From the NCBI GenBank assembly GCA_946481075.1, contig CAMLMC010000004.1, positions 81,863 through 145,862 of the forward strand: DNA of 64,000 bases, read 5' to 3'. Position 1 is the stretch's first letter; each line of letters starts with the position of its first letter. A program made the translations under genes and the position numbers. The stretch is from an uncultured Alphaproteobacteria bacterium (GTDB taxonomy: Bacteria > Pseudomonadota > Alphaproteobacteria > Micavibrionales > Micavibrionaceae). Shown piece after piece: positions 37,281-45,891 of the stretch. The notes under the pieces were generated by a model, which was not told the DNA's origin, did no database searches, and worked only from the letters and a program-made list of their open reading frames with translations.

Positions 37281-38141
37281 TCAGGTCGCGCTTTGAATCG
37301 TGACCTGTCTACCGGAAATCACCGCGCTCAGGCCGTGAACGGAAAGCATTTCGTTTAGAACAACATTCCATGGTTTACCCCCCTGCCACGATACGGTTGT
37401 TCCGGCATCGATGGCGGGAGAGAAAGAAAAGCTGTAATCCGGCGGAACGACTTGCGTCAGTGCAAGCGCAAGCGGCAGGTCACGCCCAAACCCGACGGCT
37501 TCTGTATATTGGCTTTGCGTAGGGTTCGCTTGCTGCGGCAAGGTCGGCGCGGGACGCGGCATCAACGGCTGCGCCTGAATCACCGGCGGTTGTTGTGGTT
37601 GCTGCAAGGACGCGCCGTCCCCGCCCGGTAGGGGCGTGATGGAAGACACGCTATAATCGAAATGTTGCGGGGCCGGTTTGTGCGGCGGAAGAGATGGATT
37701 GCCATCAAACCGCGAAGTGATCGCGGCCCGTGCGATACGCCCGTGGCCGCTATCGCTGCCGGGCGTGACAACGGGGCGTAGATTACCGGTACCTTCTATC
37801 ATCGCCTGATCGAGCGATACCGCGTTGTTCACCCCATGCGTTGCACCGCTTCCCTGCAATGGATAGGGATTGATGGAAAGTCCGCCATCTGCACTCGCTG
37901 GTTTTTGGGGCTGACTGGCAACCTCGCCGGGCATGGGGGATAGGGCCATGGCTTCCACATCCGGCGCGGGCACAATCGGCATCGGCATATCCGCAGGAGC
38001 GGATGGGAGTGTGGGCGCCTGTTGAACCTGCGCCTGCTGCTGTTGCGCAGGCGGCGGCGTAAATTGAAATCCTGCTTGCGCAGGCAAAGCCACGCCCATC
38101 AAAGCGGCGGCGGAAACAATGGTAAGACGCGCGAATGTCAT
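37281..38141 (-). CDS. Exported protein with TcpQ/PilL-like C-terminal domain
   Basis: A 286-residue protein: signal peptide (about 1-23, ending PAQA), a Pro/Gln/Ala-rich disordered middle (about 24-200), and a C-terminal domain of about 70 residues (GRDLPLALALTQVVPPDYSF, WNVVLNEMLSVHGLSAVI) that resembles the TcpQ/PilL and secretin N0-like fold of pilus and type IVB outer-membrane proteins. A similar fold occurs in DotD. It lies after icmT (141-base gap) at the end of minus-strand cluster 2. It is likely an outer-membrane-ring accessory. The domain call is by resemblance only. Confidence 0.6.
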   Translation of the reverse strand: MTFARLTIVSAAALMGVALPAQAGFQFTPPPAQQQQAQVQQAPTLPSAPADMPMPIVPAPDVEAMALSPMPGEVASQPQKPASADGGLSINPYPLQGSGATHGVNNAVSLDQAMIEGTGNLRPVVTPGSDSGHGRIARAAITSRFDGNPSLPPHKPAPQHFDYSVSSITPLPGGDGASLQQPQQPPVIQAQPLMPRPAPTLPQQANPTQSQYTEAVGFGRDLPLALALTQVVPPDYSFSFSPAIDAGTTVSWQGGKPWNVVLNEMLSVHGLSAVISGRQVTIQSAT

Positions 38142-38282
38142 GTCGGGACCTCTGTAGAAGCCATTCTTAATTGTCGGAATATATGAAAGACCATAATGCG
38201 ATGAGCCGTAAATAACAAGCCCAACCTGTTTTGATCTGAAGCCGCCACGAGGAACTAACTTCAGGAAAAACGATCTTTGCCC

Positions 38283-38582
38283 TTAACCGTAATCGACCAT
38301 TTTCTTGCGGTTGTAGGAAATCCATCCCGGGCGCTTTTGCCCCAGTAGCCACGCGCGGAAGGCCCGCAGAGCCGCATCGAAGGTTAGGCCGCGCTGTTCC
38401 ATAAACCAGAATATGGCGGTCAGCGTCACCGCCACGAATAACGTGCTCCAGCGGGCATGGAACAGCAATACGATATAAGGGATCGCGAGGCGTGAATCGA
38501 ACGGTCCGAAACGCACGGGGCGCATCGAATTGCGCCAGTGCCAGTTGGCCCGTTCTTCCTGGGTATCTTCTATATGACCCAT
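38283..38582 (-). CDS. icmT: Dot/Icm protein IcmT
   Basis: A 99-residue protein with WHWRNSMRPVRFGPFDSRLA followed by one or two hydrophobic segments (LAIPYIVLLFHARWSTLFV) and a basic tail ending near RAWLLGQKRPGW. Legionella IcmT (86 aa) has the same conserved start and size. It shares one base with the dotB stop (TAATG), so it is translated with it. It is a small inner-membrane component needed for pore formation or egress in Legionella. Confidence 0.85.
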   Translation of the reverse strand: MGHIEDTQEERANWHWRNSMRPVRFGPFDSRLAIPYIVLLFHARWSTLFVAVTLTAIFWFMEQRGLTFDAALRAFRAWLLGQKRPGWISYNRKKMVDYG

Positions 38583-39751
38583 TAGTCACCGCCTCCCGCG
38601 CCCGTGGAAGACGAGAGCACAATATAAGTCCGGCGGTCGATCAATCCGGCATCGAAGGCAACCCCCGCCGATTTCGCCATGCTCTGGCCGTTTAGCGGCA
38701 GCATGCGCTGAATCTCCGTCGGCCAATCCTTGAAATCCATGCCCAGCAATTTATCACGCACTTCGTCGGTAAAGCGCATCCATTCGCGCACGCCCATGCG
38801 CCCGCCGGTTGTTTTCGGCACCAATGTCTGCGTGACCACCATGCGCACGGTTTCCATCAAGGCATAGGCACGCTCGGACCGCTCGTTCGGCTCAAAACTC
38901 GCGACCATGCGCTGAATTGTGGCGGCGACCCCCGTCGTGTGTGTCGTGGTGAAAACCAAGTGGCCGGTTTGCGCGGCTTCGATCGCGGCGGAAATCGTTT
39001 CCTTATCGCGCGCCTCGCCGACCAGAATGATATTCGGTTTACGGCGCAGGGCATTGCGCACACCGCGCGCAAAATCCGGGAGGTGACGCGGAATTTCGGT
39101 CTGCGAGAGAAGAGAGCGGGGAGACTTGATCGTGTCATATACATACTCGATCGGCGCCTCATAACACACGACCTTGCCGCATCCACGCTTGCGCTCCATC
39201 AACATGCGGATGCCAGCGGCCAGCAATGTCGTTTTACCGGACCCTGTCGGCCCTGTCACAATAACCATCCCCTGACGCGGCGCCCAGCCCTTGATAATCT
39301 CCTCCTCGACATTGAGGTCGGTCATGGTTGGCGGTTCGTTGGGCAACACACGCATTGTAATCGACGCACTGTCGCGGCCACGCGACAAAATCGCCGTGAC
39401 GTTCACGCGGAAACGAATGCGGGTATAACGGTCTGGACGGATTTCATAGGACAGATCGAGATCGTGGCCTGAGGCCAGACGCGCCCCCGCCTCTGGTCCG
39501 TAAATTTTTGTCAGAAAGACATTCATGTCGGCCGCATCGACAGGACGGAACGTCGCCGGATAAAGCGTGCCGTAAATTTCGTTGTAAACAGGACGGTCGG
39601 TCTGGATCGTAATATCGGACGAGTTTTTCTTCACGCACCACAAAAGGAACGTGTCGATAATATCATCCGTAAAGCGGCTCGGTTCATCCGGCCACGTTTG
39701 CGCGATATTGTCTTTTGCCTTGAGAAGGCTTACCGGTTTGCGGGCTGCCAT
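38582..39751 (-). CDS. dotB: Dot/Icm secretion ATPase DotB
   Basis: A 389-residue PilT/VirB11-type hexameric ATPase. Walker A GPTGSGKTTLLAAGI is near residue 168, a Walker B-like NIILVGEARDKETISAA follows, and the His-box HLVFTTTHTTG is present. The length matches Legionella DotB (377 aa). It overlaps dotC by 22 bases. The DotD-DotC-DotB order is that of the Legionella dotDCB operon. DotB works with DotO at the cytoplasmic face. Confidence 0.93.
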   Translation of the reverse strand: MAARKPVSLLKAKDNIAQTWPDEPSRFTDDIIDTFLLWCVKKNSSDITIQTDRPVYNEIYGTLYPATFRPVDAADMNVFLTKIYGPEAGARLASGHDLDLSYEIRPDRYTRIRFRVNVTAILSRGRDSASITMRVLPNEPPTMTDLNVEEEIIKGWAPRQGMVIVTGPTGSGKTTLLAAGIRMLMERKRGCGKVVCYEAPIEYVYDTIKSPRSLLSQTEIPRHLPDFARGVRNALRRKPNIILVGEARDKETISAAIEAAQTGHLVFTTTHTTGVAATIQRMVASFEPNERSERAYALMETVRMVVTQTLVPKTTGGRMGVREWMRFTDEVRDKLLGMDFKDWPTEIQRMLPLNGQSMAKSAGVAFDAGLIDRRTYIVLSSSTGAGGGD

Positions 39752-40563
39752 CCTTGAGTTCCGGTTTGCAGTTTGGACGGATCCGTGATCGATATGGCGC
39801 GATCCCCGACCCGCATTTCATTACCGCCACCGGTTACGCCGCGATCAACCTGCAGAGCGTACGGAGGCGAGACCATGCCTTGCGCCAAAAGCGTTCTATA
39901 TCGTACCATGCCGTTGTAATCCGACGCCAGTTTGTTCAAATCCGCCTGAAAAATTTCATCCGCCTGTTCGACTCCGGCTTTCCAGCCTTTTTCGACATAG
40001 CCGTTCCACAATTGCAGTTCGTGTTTGTCGGTCGGCAACAGGATATCCGGCGGCGGCGTGATATCGCCCCATTGACGTTCCAGATAGGCGCGCCATGTGC
40101 GCGCGGCGGAGACGATACGGGCATTGCGGCCGATATTATAGATGCGGTCCGATACGGCGGCAGATTGTCCGCCCTGATCGATCAGCATGGCATCGACGGC
40201 CTCACCGATCACCGGCGGTTCGATCAGAAGGCCCGATGGCGCCGGGATCAAGAGCTGACGAAAATCGAACACCTTGTCGAGGTAACGCGCCCGTGTTTCC
40301 ATTTCCTGTCGGATAAAATAGGTGCGCCACGCAAGCCCGCCGCGCGCGCCATAGGACAATGCGGCCTCTTTCAGCGCATCGGCGCGAATATCGATCGGCA
40401 TACCGGTCTGGCCTTCGACTTCGGCAGGTTTCTTTTGAATCTGTATGCTCTGGATTTGTTCGAGCGAAGGCGGCGGCGCAATCTCATCCGCGGCAAAAGC
40501 AATCGCCGGCATGAGGGCCAGCGCTGCAAAAGCGGTCAGGAAAAATGTCGCGCGGCGCATCAT
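39730..40563 (-). CDS. dotC: Dot/Icm outer-membrane core protein DotC, apparently non-lipidated
   Basis: A 277-residue DotC. Diagnostic stretches are ALSYGARGGLAWRTYFI, YLDKVFDFRQLLIPAPSGLL and IEPPVIGEA, and GYVEKGWKAGVEQADEIFQ. The signal peptide ends at AIAFA-ADE and has no cysteine, so unlike Legionella DotC it is not a lipoprotein. It starts 4 bases after dotD and overlaps dotB by 22 bases. DotC and DotD place DotH in the outer membrane in Legionella. Confidence 0.9.
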   Translation of the reverse strand: MMRRATFFLTAFAALALMPAIAFAADEIAPPPSLEQIQSIQIQKKPAEVEGQTGMPIDIRADALKEAALSYGARGGLAWRTYFIRQEMETRARYLDKVFDFRQLLIPAPSGLLIEPPVIGEAVDAMLIDQGGQSAAVSDRIYNIGRNARIVSAARTWRAYLERQWGDITPPPDILLPTDKHELQLWNGYVEKGWKAGVEQADEIFQADLNKLASDYNGMVRYRTLLAQGMVSPPYALQVDRGVTGGGNEMRVGDRAISITDPSKLQTGTQGWQPANR

Positions 40564-40567
40564 GGGA

Positions 40568-41113
40568 TCAGCCCCCCACGCCCGTCACAGGCGCGTAATG
40601 GAGTTCGATCATCTGGCGCTCGGAATCGACCTTCACATCGGCGCGAACGCCAAGTTGCAATCCGACATCGCGCAAAATTTCGATGACCGGCTTGTTCTGG
40701 ACATCGACATTGACGACGAGCGGGACCGGCGGACGATTGCCCAGCGCAAGGAAGTTATAGCTGGCGCGGTCTGCGAGTTTGCGCAGGATTTGTTCCGGCG
40801 GACCAACCCATGTGATGGTCATGGCACGCATCAATTCATCCGGCGCATTGGTGATAGGCTGGACCGCGACACCGGGTGCCTTTGTCTGTTCTATGGCCGC
40901 CAGCGTTTGCAGGGAATTGGATGCCTTGTCCGCGGCCTCGGCCAGCATCAGGGACACTTTATCGGGCGAGGCCACGACCTGAGGATTACGTTTTGGCAGG
41001 ACTTCGCATCCCGCAACGCCGAATGCGGCAATGACGGCCAGTACCGCCCCGAATTTCCGGAAAGTGAAGATTGTCATCGTCATGAATGATTCGCGAATCG
41101 TTAAAAGTCCCAT
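40568..41113 (-). CDS. dotD: Dot/Icm outer-membrane lipoprotein DotD
   Basis: A DotD lipoprotein of about 181 residues. A lipobox AAFGVAGC places the lipid-modified Cys near residue 36. The mature part has LMRAMTITWVGPPEQILRKLA and NVDVQNKPVIEILRDVGLQLG, the secretin N0-like fold of DotD. The ATG at 41113 has AGGGG about 9 bases upstream; later ATGs at 41083 and 41077 lack a ribosome-binding site but would give a more usual signal peptide, so the start is uncertain. It heads the dotD-dotC-dotB-icmT run. Confidence 0.88.
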   Translation of the reverse strand: MGLLTIRESFMTMTIFTFRKFGAVLAVIAAFGVAGCEVLPKRNPQVVASPDKVSLMLAEAADKASNSLQTLAAIEQTKAPGVAVQPITNAPDELMRAMTITWVGPPEQILRKLADRASYNFLALGNRPPVPLVVNVDVQNKPVIEILRDVGLQLGVRADVKVDSERQMIELHYAPVTGVGG

Positions 41114-41181
41114 ATACCTTAGCCCCTCCCTGCGAGAGGAACAAGATAAGGAATAGAGTAATCCCGTCTTAGAAAGCAAAT

Positions 41182-41601
41182 TTAGCGTGTGGCCGTGTCG
41201 CGGATCAGGCCCTTGGATCTCATGGCCGTGATCACTTTATTGCGATAAGGGCCGCCGAATTCCGGCGTTCTGGAATGGTAATGGGCAATAGCGCGGGAAA
41301 GAGAGCCGGTTTCGTTCATATGCGTGCGCAAAATCCACGCCGAAACACCCATATTCGTGCAGGGGTCATCCTTGACCCAGCTATAGGCAGTGTCTTCGGA
41401 AACCCCCCATTTTTCGGCGAGCATCGGAATCCAGAGCGTATTGATCTGCATCGGGCCGAGGTCATAGGTACCGTTATTGTTCGGCCCCACCGCCTGCCCC
41501 GGCTTGCCGCCTTCGATTTGATAAATACCGACCATGACGGCAGGCGGAACCTGATACGTCTGGGCGGCGAGCATCAAACAGGCAGCGAGAATTTTGGTCA
41601 T
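41182..41601 (-). CDS. Lytic transglycosylase (VirB1/IagB-like)
   Basis: A 139-residue SLT-fold protein. GIYQIEGGKPG with candidate catalytic Glu30, YDLGPMQINTLW, and the AWILRTHMNETGSLSRAIAHYHS segment are the family landmarks. Known relatives open peptidoglycan locally for type III, type IV and pilus machines. The N-terminal hydrophobic stretch is short, so export may depend on another factor or an earlier start. It lies directly upstream of dotD on the same strand, so a role in assembling the Dot/Icm channel is likely. Confidence 0.85.
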   Translation of the reverse strand: MTKILAACLMLAAQTYQVPPAVMVGIYQIEGGKPGQAVGPNNNGTYDLGPMQINTLWIPMLAEKWGVSEDTAYSWVKDDPCTNMGVSAWILRTHMNETGSLSRAIAHYHSRTPEFGGPYRNKVITAMRSKGLIRDTATR

Positions 41602-41724
41602 CGTTCGTCTATCTTGGCCGTCAAATGGTTAATATTTTGTATAGGGTCGGAAGAGGGGCTCATTTCCAAATTCTATCATTTTCCGTATTGAAAAAGAAGC
41701 CGGCGGGCGGGCGAAATGATCCTA

Positions 41725-42645
41725 CTATGATTTTTTGAAAAAGGACATGGGGTTGGCGGGTTTTGCCGGAGGCGCGGCTGGGGCCGCAGACTCCACCGGC
41801 GCGGACTGTTGTTCTTCGGCCGGCGCTTCTGCGGCCGGCTTCACACCTTTTCCGCCGCGTCCCGATGCGTTGCCCGCGGATGTGCCAAGCAAGACTTCAA
41901 GCATCGCAAGCTGCCTGTCAAATTGTTTCCAGACAGGGGTAAGGGACAATTCCCCGCGCGCGTCTTCTGGCAATGTCTTCAAACGCGCCGTTTCCGCGCG
42001 ATGGGCAGCGGCGTAGATTTGTGCAAGGGATTGCAGCAAAACAAGCTCCGCCATTTTGGCATCGGCGCCCTCACCTTCAATCTGCGCAAGATTGCTGCGC
42101 AAGGTTTTGGCACGATCCGATAAGGCTGTTGCGACCTCCTGGATCAGCTTTGCCTCCTGCTGCCCGAACGGGAATTCCGCGATGGCGGCGATGGCGGGAA
42201 CCAGCGCGTTCATTGCATACAGGTTTGCTTGCATTTCATCCATAAAGGGCGCGGTTCCGTCGATGGTTTGCAACCTTTGCGCATGCTGCGCGGCGGGCGC
42301 GAAATTATCGGTAAAGGCCAACACGGATTCCAGCGATTTGGCGATGCGGCGGGAATCTGTGTCGGAGGGCAGGCGTCCAGTTTCCTTATAGGAATCCGCC
42401 ACGAGATCGGCGGCGAGGGCCGCAAGCGTCACACGGATAGCATCGGCATCGCCGTCTTCCGGTTTCAGATTCATTGCCTGTGAGAGAGAAATGCTGATCT
42501 TGACGGTTTCCGAGAGCAGAGCGGAAATCGTCTGCGCATCCTTCGCGCCTTCATCGGCACCATCCGAGCGTGCATTGACCGCGCGCATCAGCGGCGCGCC
42601 GAGTTTTTGTAAAAGCTGCAATATAAATTGTGATCGCGAATCCAT
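41725..42645 (-). CDS. Dot/Icm-cluster soluble protein, unknown, 306 aa
   Basis: A helical, apparently cytoplasmic protein (about residues 1-250 helical, 250-306 Ala/Pro/Glu-rich tail ending NPMSFFKKS). It has no signal peptide or membrane helix, and no family is recognised. It lies between the DsbC/G-like gene and the transglycosylase in minus-strand cluster 2, each about 125-140 bases away. Its position suggests a coupling or chaperone role, but nothing in the sequence proves it. A TTAA-N7-TTTAC element about 45 bases upstream is a near-match to a CtrA site. Confidence 0.6.
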   Translation of the reverse strand: MDSRSQFILQLLQKLGAPLMRAVNARSDGADEGAKDAQTISALLSETVKISISLSQAMNLKPEDGDADAIRVTLAALAADLVADSYKETGRLPSDTDSRRIAKSLESVLAFTDNFAPAAQHAQRLQTIDGTAPFMDEMQANLYAMNALVPAIAAIAEFPFGQQEAKLIQEVATALSDRAKTLRSNLAQIEGEGADAKMAELVLLQSLAQIYAAAHRAETARLKTLPEDARGELSLTPVWKQFDRQLAMLEVLLGTSAGNASGRGGKGVKPAAEAPAEEQQSAPVESAAPAAPPAKPANPMSFFKKS

Positions 42646-42784
42646 GATGATGGCCGAAAAGAATAAACCCTACCTACCGTTACCCCATAAAAATTAAGGC
42701 ATAGTTTACAGCGCCTCGCCGCCAAACCCAAGGAATAAATGGGCAAACGACAACCGCGAAAAGGTTAACGGGCTAAAACAGCGA

Positions 42785-43663
42785 TTACGGCGTGCTGACT
42801 GCCGGAAGATCCGCCAGCAATTGCGGTATATCCTTCGGTTTTCCGCGGACGATTTTAACGGATCCATCCCTGCCGCGATAGACGCTCAAGGGCGTTACAT
42901 TGAATTTATAGGCCTGCATGATCGCCATGTTTTTCTGAATGGCCTGTGTCGATACCTCGCTTTTCGCGGGCAGCGCAGTTTCATCACCGGCCAAATGGCG
43001 ATAGAAAAGCTCTTCCGGATTGGGAGAGGCCAGAAGGAACGCCGCCTGTGCGAGGCTGCCCGCCTGAAACCCGACCGGCATAATGCGAACCTGTATCAGG
43101 CCCTTATCAAGGTAATCCGCCTTCATATCATTGAGCATCGCATGGCAATGCGGGCATTGCGGATCGACAAAGCTATAGATGACGGGCGCGCTTTCACTGC
43201 CCAGCGCAACCCAGTTGCTGCCCTCGACCGCAGCAAACAATTTTTCCGATGGGCTTTGCGATTTCATGGTTTCGGCGAGGGACTCGATCGGTTTCGGCTC
43301 GGTCGTCGTCGCCGCCGCACCTTCCGCGCCATCGGCCAGAAGGTCCAGAACCTCCCCGCCTTGCGCCTGAAGCGAGCGAACCTGTTCAATCGTGATCGGG
43401 CGGCCATCGGCCCCGAACATCAGGCCACTGACGAAGGCTTTTTTATCCGCCGTGACATAAAAATATTGCTCCTGCCCCTGATAGATTGCAATCCATCCAT
43501 CAAGCCCATGCTCCTTGCCCAGATACCGAACCTGCGCCCCGCGTTCGACGAGCCCTTCCAGCGCCTCCGGCACGTCGGGGATCGCGGCCGCCCCCTTGGT
43601 TTGCGCATAGACGGGCGTCGATAGGATGATGAGAGTCATAAGCAGCGGCAGAAAACGTTTCAT
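42785..43663 (-). CDS. Periplasmic thiol:disulfide isomerase, DsbC/DsbG-like
   Basis: A 292-residue exported protein: signal peptide (1-20, VYA cleavage), an N-terminal dimerisation-like region, then a thioredoxin fold with the active-site CPHC (C170-C173) in VDPQCPHCHAMLND, and the cis-Pro loop NVTPLS. The arrangement is that of DsbC/DsbG. Its genomic place, in the same strand run as the Dot/Icm genes, and the many cysteine-rich exported proteins nearby suggest it folds those substrates, though a general role is equally possible. ATG 43663 has AAAGGA upstream. Confidence 0.85.
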   Translation of the reverse strand: MKRFLPLLMTLIILSTPVYAQTKGAAAIPDVPEALEGLVERGAQVRYLGKEHGLDGWIAIYQGQEQYFYVTADKKAFVSGLMFGADGRPITIEQVRSLQAQGGEVLDLLADGAEGAAATTTEPKPIESLAETMKSQSPSEKLFAAVEGSNWVALGSESAPVIYSFVDPQCPHCHAMLNDMKADYLDKGLIQVRIMPVGFQAGSLAQAAFLLASPNPEELFYRHLAGDETALPAKSEVSTQAIQKNMAIMQAYKFNVTPLSVYRGRDGSVKIVRGKPKDIPQLLADLPAVSTP

Positions 43664-43835
43664 AAAGAATCCTTTGTTGGGCGGCGGCACGGTCCGCTTC
43701 TAATTTATAGTACGCCACACGGGCCGCAAAGATCAAAAACCATTGTTTTGACGTAAATAAGGCGGCGCTGGCGCTTTCTTTTTGCCACCCATGCCATATA
43801 CTTTGTCATAGACATTTTCAAAGCGGAGCATTGCC

Positions 43836-44396
43836 ATGGAATTTTACATCGGACTGGGCGTTCTCGCCCTTATCGCCATCGTGATCGTCACCTTGTATAA
43901 CCGTTTGGTCGCCCTGCGCCAGAACCGCATGAATGCCTATTCCGATATTGATGTTCAACTCAAGCAGCGGTTTGATCTTGTACCGCAACTGGTCGAAACG
44001 GTGAAAGGCTATGCAGCACACGAAAAATCGGTCCTTGAAAATGTGACGGCAGCACGCGCCTCTGTGGCCAACGCACGCGGGGCCAATGACCGGCTGGCTG
44101 CCGAAGGCACATTGGGCGGCGCCCTGATGGGATTGTTTGCGGTTGCCGAAAATTATCCGCAATTAAAGGCCGACCAAAATTTCCAGCAATTGATGAGCGA
44201 GCTTTCCGATATTGAAAACAAGATCGCGGCGGCCCGCCGTTTCTTCAATAACGCGACCAGCGAGCTCAACACAGCCGTGCAGCAATTCCCGGCCAATCTG
44301 ATTGCGGGCCTGTTCGGTTTTCGCACCGAGAACTTTTATGAAGACACCTCCGTCACCCGCGCCGAATTAGAGGCCGCGCCGGCCGTGAAATTCTAA
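43836..44396 (+). CDS. lemA: LemA family protein
   Basis: A 186-residue LemA protein: an N-terminal membrane helix (residues 4-22), then NRMNAYSDIDVQLKQRFDLV and a helical domain with ARRFFNNATSELNTAVQQFP. LemA proteins are membrane-anchored; their role is unclear. It is followed one base later by an M48 protease gene, a pairing seen often. Confidence 0.93.
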   Translation: MEFYIGLGVLALIAIVIVTLYNRLVALRQNRMNAYSDIDVQLKQRFDLVPQLVETVKGYAAHEKSVLENVTAARASVANARGANDRLAAEGTLGGALMGLFAVAENYPQLKADQNFQQLMSELSDIENKIAAARRFFNNATSELNTAVQQFPANLIAGLFGFRTENFYEDTSVTRAELEAAPAVKF

Positions 44397-44397
44397 A

Positions 44398-45504
44398 ATG
44401 ACAACGCCTGTCACCGGATTGCAGACCTCGATCTGGAACAACAATCTCCGCTCCCTGCTGGTGCTCGCGGCCTATCCGTTTATTCTCGGCGCGGTCGTCT
44501 GGCTCTGCGCATCGGCGTTCGGTTATTTCGCATTAAGCCATACAGCGCAGCAAGCGCCGGCCGCGGCATCGCTTCATTTCGGCGCGGGGATTGTGCAGCA
44601 ATACTGGCCGATGATCCTGGGGGTTGTCGCCCTCTGGTTTGTGGTTGCCTACTTTTTTCAGGGCGCAATGATCCGCTCCCTCTCGCGCTCCCACCCCGTA
44701 ACGCGGAAAGAAGAGCCGGAGCTTTACAACCTCCTTGAGAATCTTTGTATCGCGCAGGGCATGACCATGCCACGGCTCGAAATCATCGAAACCCATGCGC
44801 GCAATGCCTTTGCCAGCGGCATCGATAAAAACAGCTATTGCGTCACGGTCACGCGCGGACTGATGCAATCCCTGACCAAGGACGAACTGGAAGGCGTTCT
44901 GGCGCACGAGCTTGCCCACATCATCAACCGCGATGTCCGCCTTTTGATGGTCTGCGTGATTTTTACAGGCATGCTGGCGATCGCCGCGCAGCTTGTCTGG
45001 AGCAATATCCGCTATGGTCTTTATATCCCGAGCGGCGGCAACAATCGGGGCCGCGGCAACGGATTTTTGCTGCTGTTGATTATCGGCATGATTGTCGGGA
45101 TCGGCTATCTCGCCTCCCTGCTCGCCCGCTTTTTCATCTCGCGCCGCCGTGAATATATGGCCGATGCCGGCGCCGTGCAGATGACACGCAATCCGGATGC
45201 GATGATGCGCGCTTTGCTGCGCATATCGGGCATGGCGGATGTGCCGAAGATGCCCGATGACGTTCGCGCCATGTGTTTCGAAAACCGCCACGCGTTTTTG
45301 GGGCTGTTCGCCACCCACCCGCCAATTGAATCCCGCGTGAAGGCAATATCCGATTATTCAGGCCTGCCCGTACCATCGGTACTTCCCAAACAGCGGGCGG
45401 ACAGCACCGATGTTTTTGCACGCCCCCGCGAGCCGGGCCATCGCGACAATTGGATCACGCGTCAGAGATTTGCAGAACGCCGCAACAAAAACCCGTGGGG
45501 ATAA
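44398..45504 (+). CDS. HtpX-like M48-family membrane metalloprotease
   Basis: A 368-residue membrane protease: two N-terminal helices (about 18-45 and 68-88), the zinc motif HELAH (170-174) in VLAHELAHIINRD, two more helices (about 182-202 and 222-245), and RRREYMADAGAVQMT with the third zinc-ligand Glu. This is the HtpX-type layout, slightly longer than E. coli HtpX. It pairs with lemA. Likely inner-membrane protein quality control. Confidence 0.9.
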   Translation: MTTPVTGLQTSIWNNNLRSLLVLAAYPFILGAVVWLCASAFGYFALSHTAQQAPAAASLHFGAGIVQQYWPMILGVVALWFVVAYFFQGAMIRSLSRSHPVTRKEEPELYNLLENLCIAQGMTMPRLEIIETHARNAFASGIDKNSYCVTVTRGLMQSLTKDELEGVLAHELAHIINRDVRLLMVCVIFTGMLAIAAQLVWSNIRYGLYIPSGGNNRGRGNGFLLLLIIGMIVGIGYLASLLARFFISRRREYMADAGAVQMTRNPDAMMRALLRISGMADVPKMPDDVRAMCFENRHAFLGLFATHPPIESRVKAISDYSGLPVPSVLPKQRADSTDVFARPREPGHRDNWITRQRFAERRNKNPWG

Positions 45505-45505
45505 T

Positions 45506-45607
45506 TCAATCTTTGCGGAATTTTCGGGCCGTCCCCACAATCCGCCAGCTTTGGGCGTCGCGGCGGAGGACAAATCCGTTTGGATAGGGCTTGAGGGTAA
45601 TTTTCAT
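45506..45607 (-). CDS. Candidate micro-gene, 33 aa
   Basis: A short frame starting at ATG 45607, which shares one base with the stop of the 45726 micro-frame (TGATG), encodes a basic 33-residue peptide (MKITLKPYPNGFVLRRDAQS and on). It converges on the M48 gene. It is too short to judge by composition; the only support is the coupling to the upstream micro-frame. Confidence 0.3.
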   Translation of the reverse strand: MKITLKPYPNGFVLRRDAQSWRIVGTARKFRKD

Positions 45608-45726
45608 CACGGCCCCCTTGGCGTTGACGCGTTAACGGGAATGCGTCCGGCCGAGGCAAGGCTCGCGGTCATGGAAGGGGTTTGGACGGCGGCACGGCCA
45701 AAAGCGCCGCGTGCTTTCTTGTTCAT
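45607..45726 (-). CDS. Candidate micro-gene, 39 aa
   Basis: ATG 45726 has a GGGAG box at about 6 bases and encodes MNKKARGAFGRAAVQTPSMT and on to a stop at 45607. A CtrA-type box lies 35 bases upstream, so the frame has both a transcription and a translation signal. No family is recognised. The 45505-45931 interval (427 bases) otherwise holds only this pair and control sites. Confidence 0.35.
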   Translation of the reverse strand: MNKKARGAFGRAAVQTPSMTASLASAGRIPVNASTPRGP

Positions 45727-45760
45727 TTTTTGCTCCCTGGTTCAACTGCTTATTTTTTTC

Positions 45761-45776
45761 TTAAGCTTGAGTTAAC
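45761..45776. promoter_or_regulatory. Perfect CtrA-type box (TTAA-N7-TTAAC)
   Basis: TTAAGCTTGAGTTAAC matches the CtrA consensus of alphaproteobacteria in both half-sites. It lies 35 bases upstream of the minus-strand micro-gene at 45726 and about 155 bases before the BI-1-like gene. Confidence 0.45.
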
Positions 45777-45861
45777 CATACCACGAATGTCGCATTTTAG
45801 CCATAAAAATCGGACAAGAATGCGCTTGGCGATCCCGATTTCCTTCTGGTCCGGTTTGGCT

Positions 45862-45891
45862 TTGAAATCGGGGCAAATCGCTTTATATACA
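45862..45891 (+). promoter_or_regulatory. Possible sigma-70 promoter of the BI-1-like gene
   Basis: TTGAAA (45862-45867) and TATACA (45886-45891) are 18 bases apart, 40 bases upstream of the ATG, which itself follows an AAGGAG box. Confidence 0.45.
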
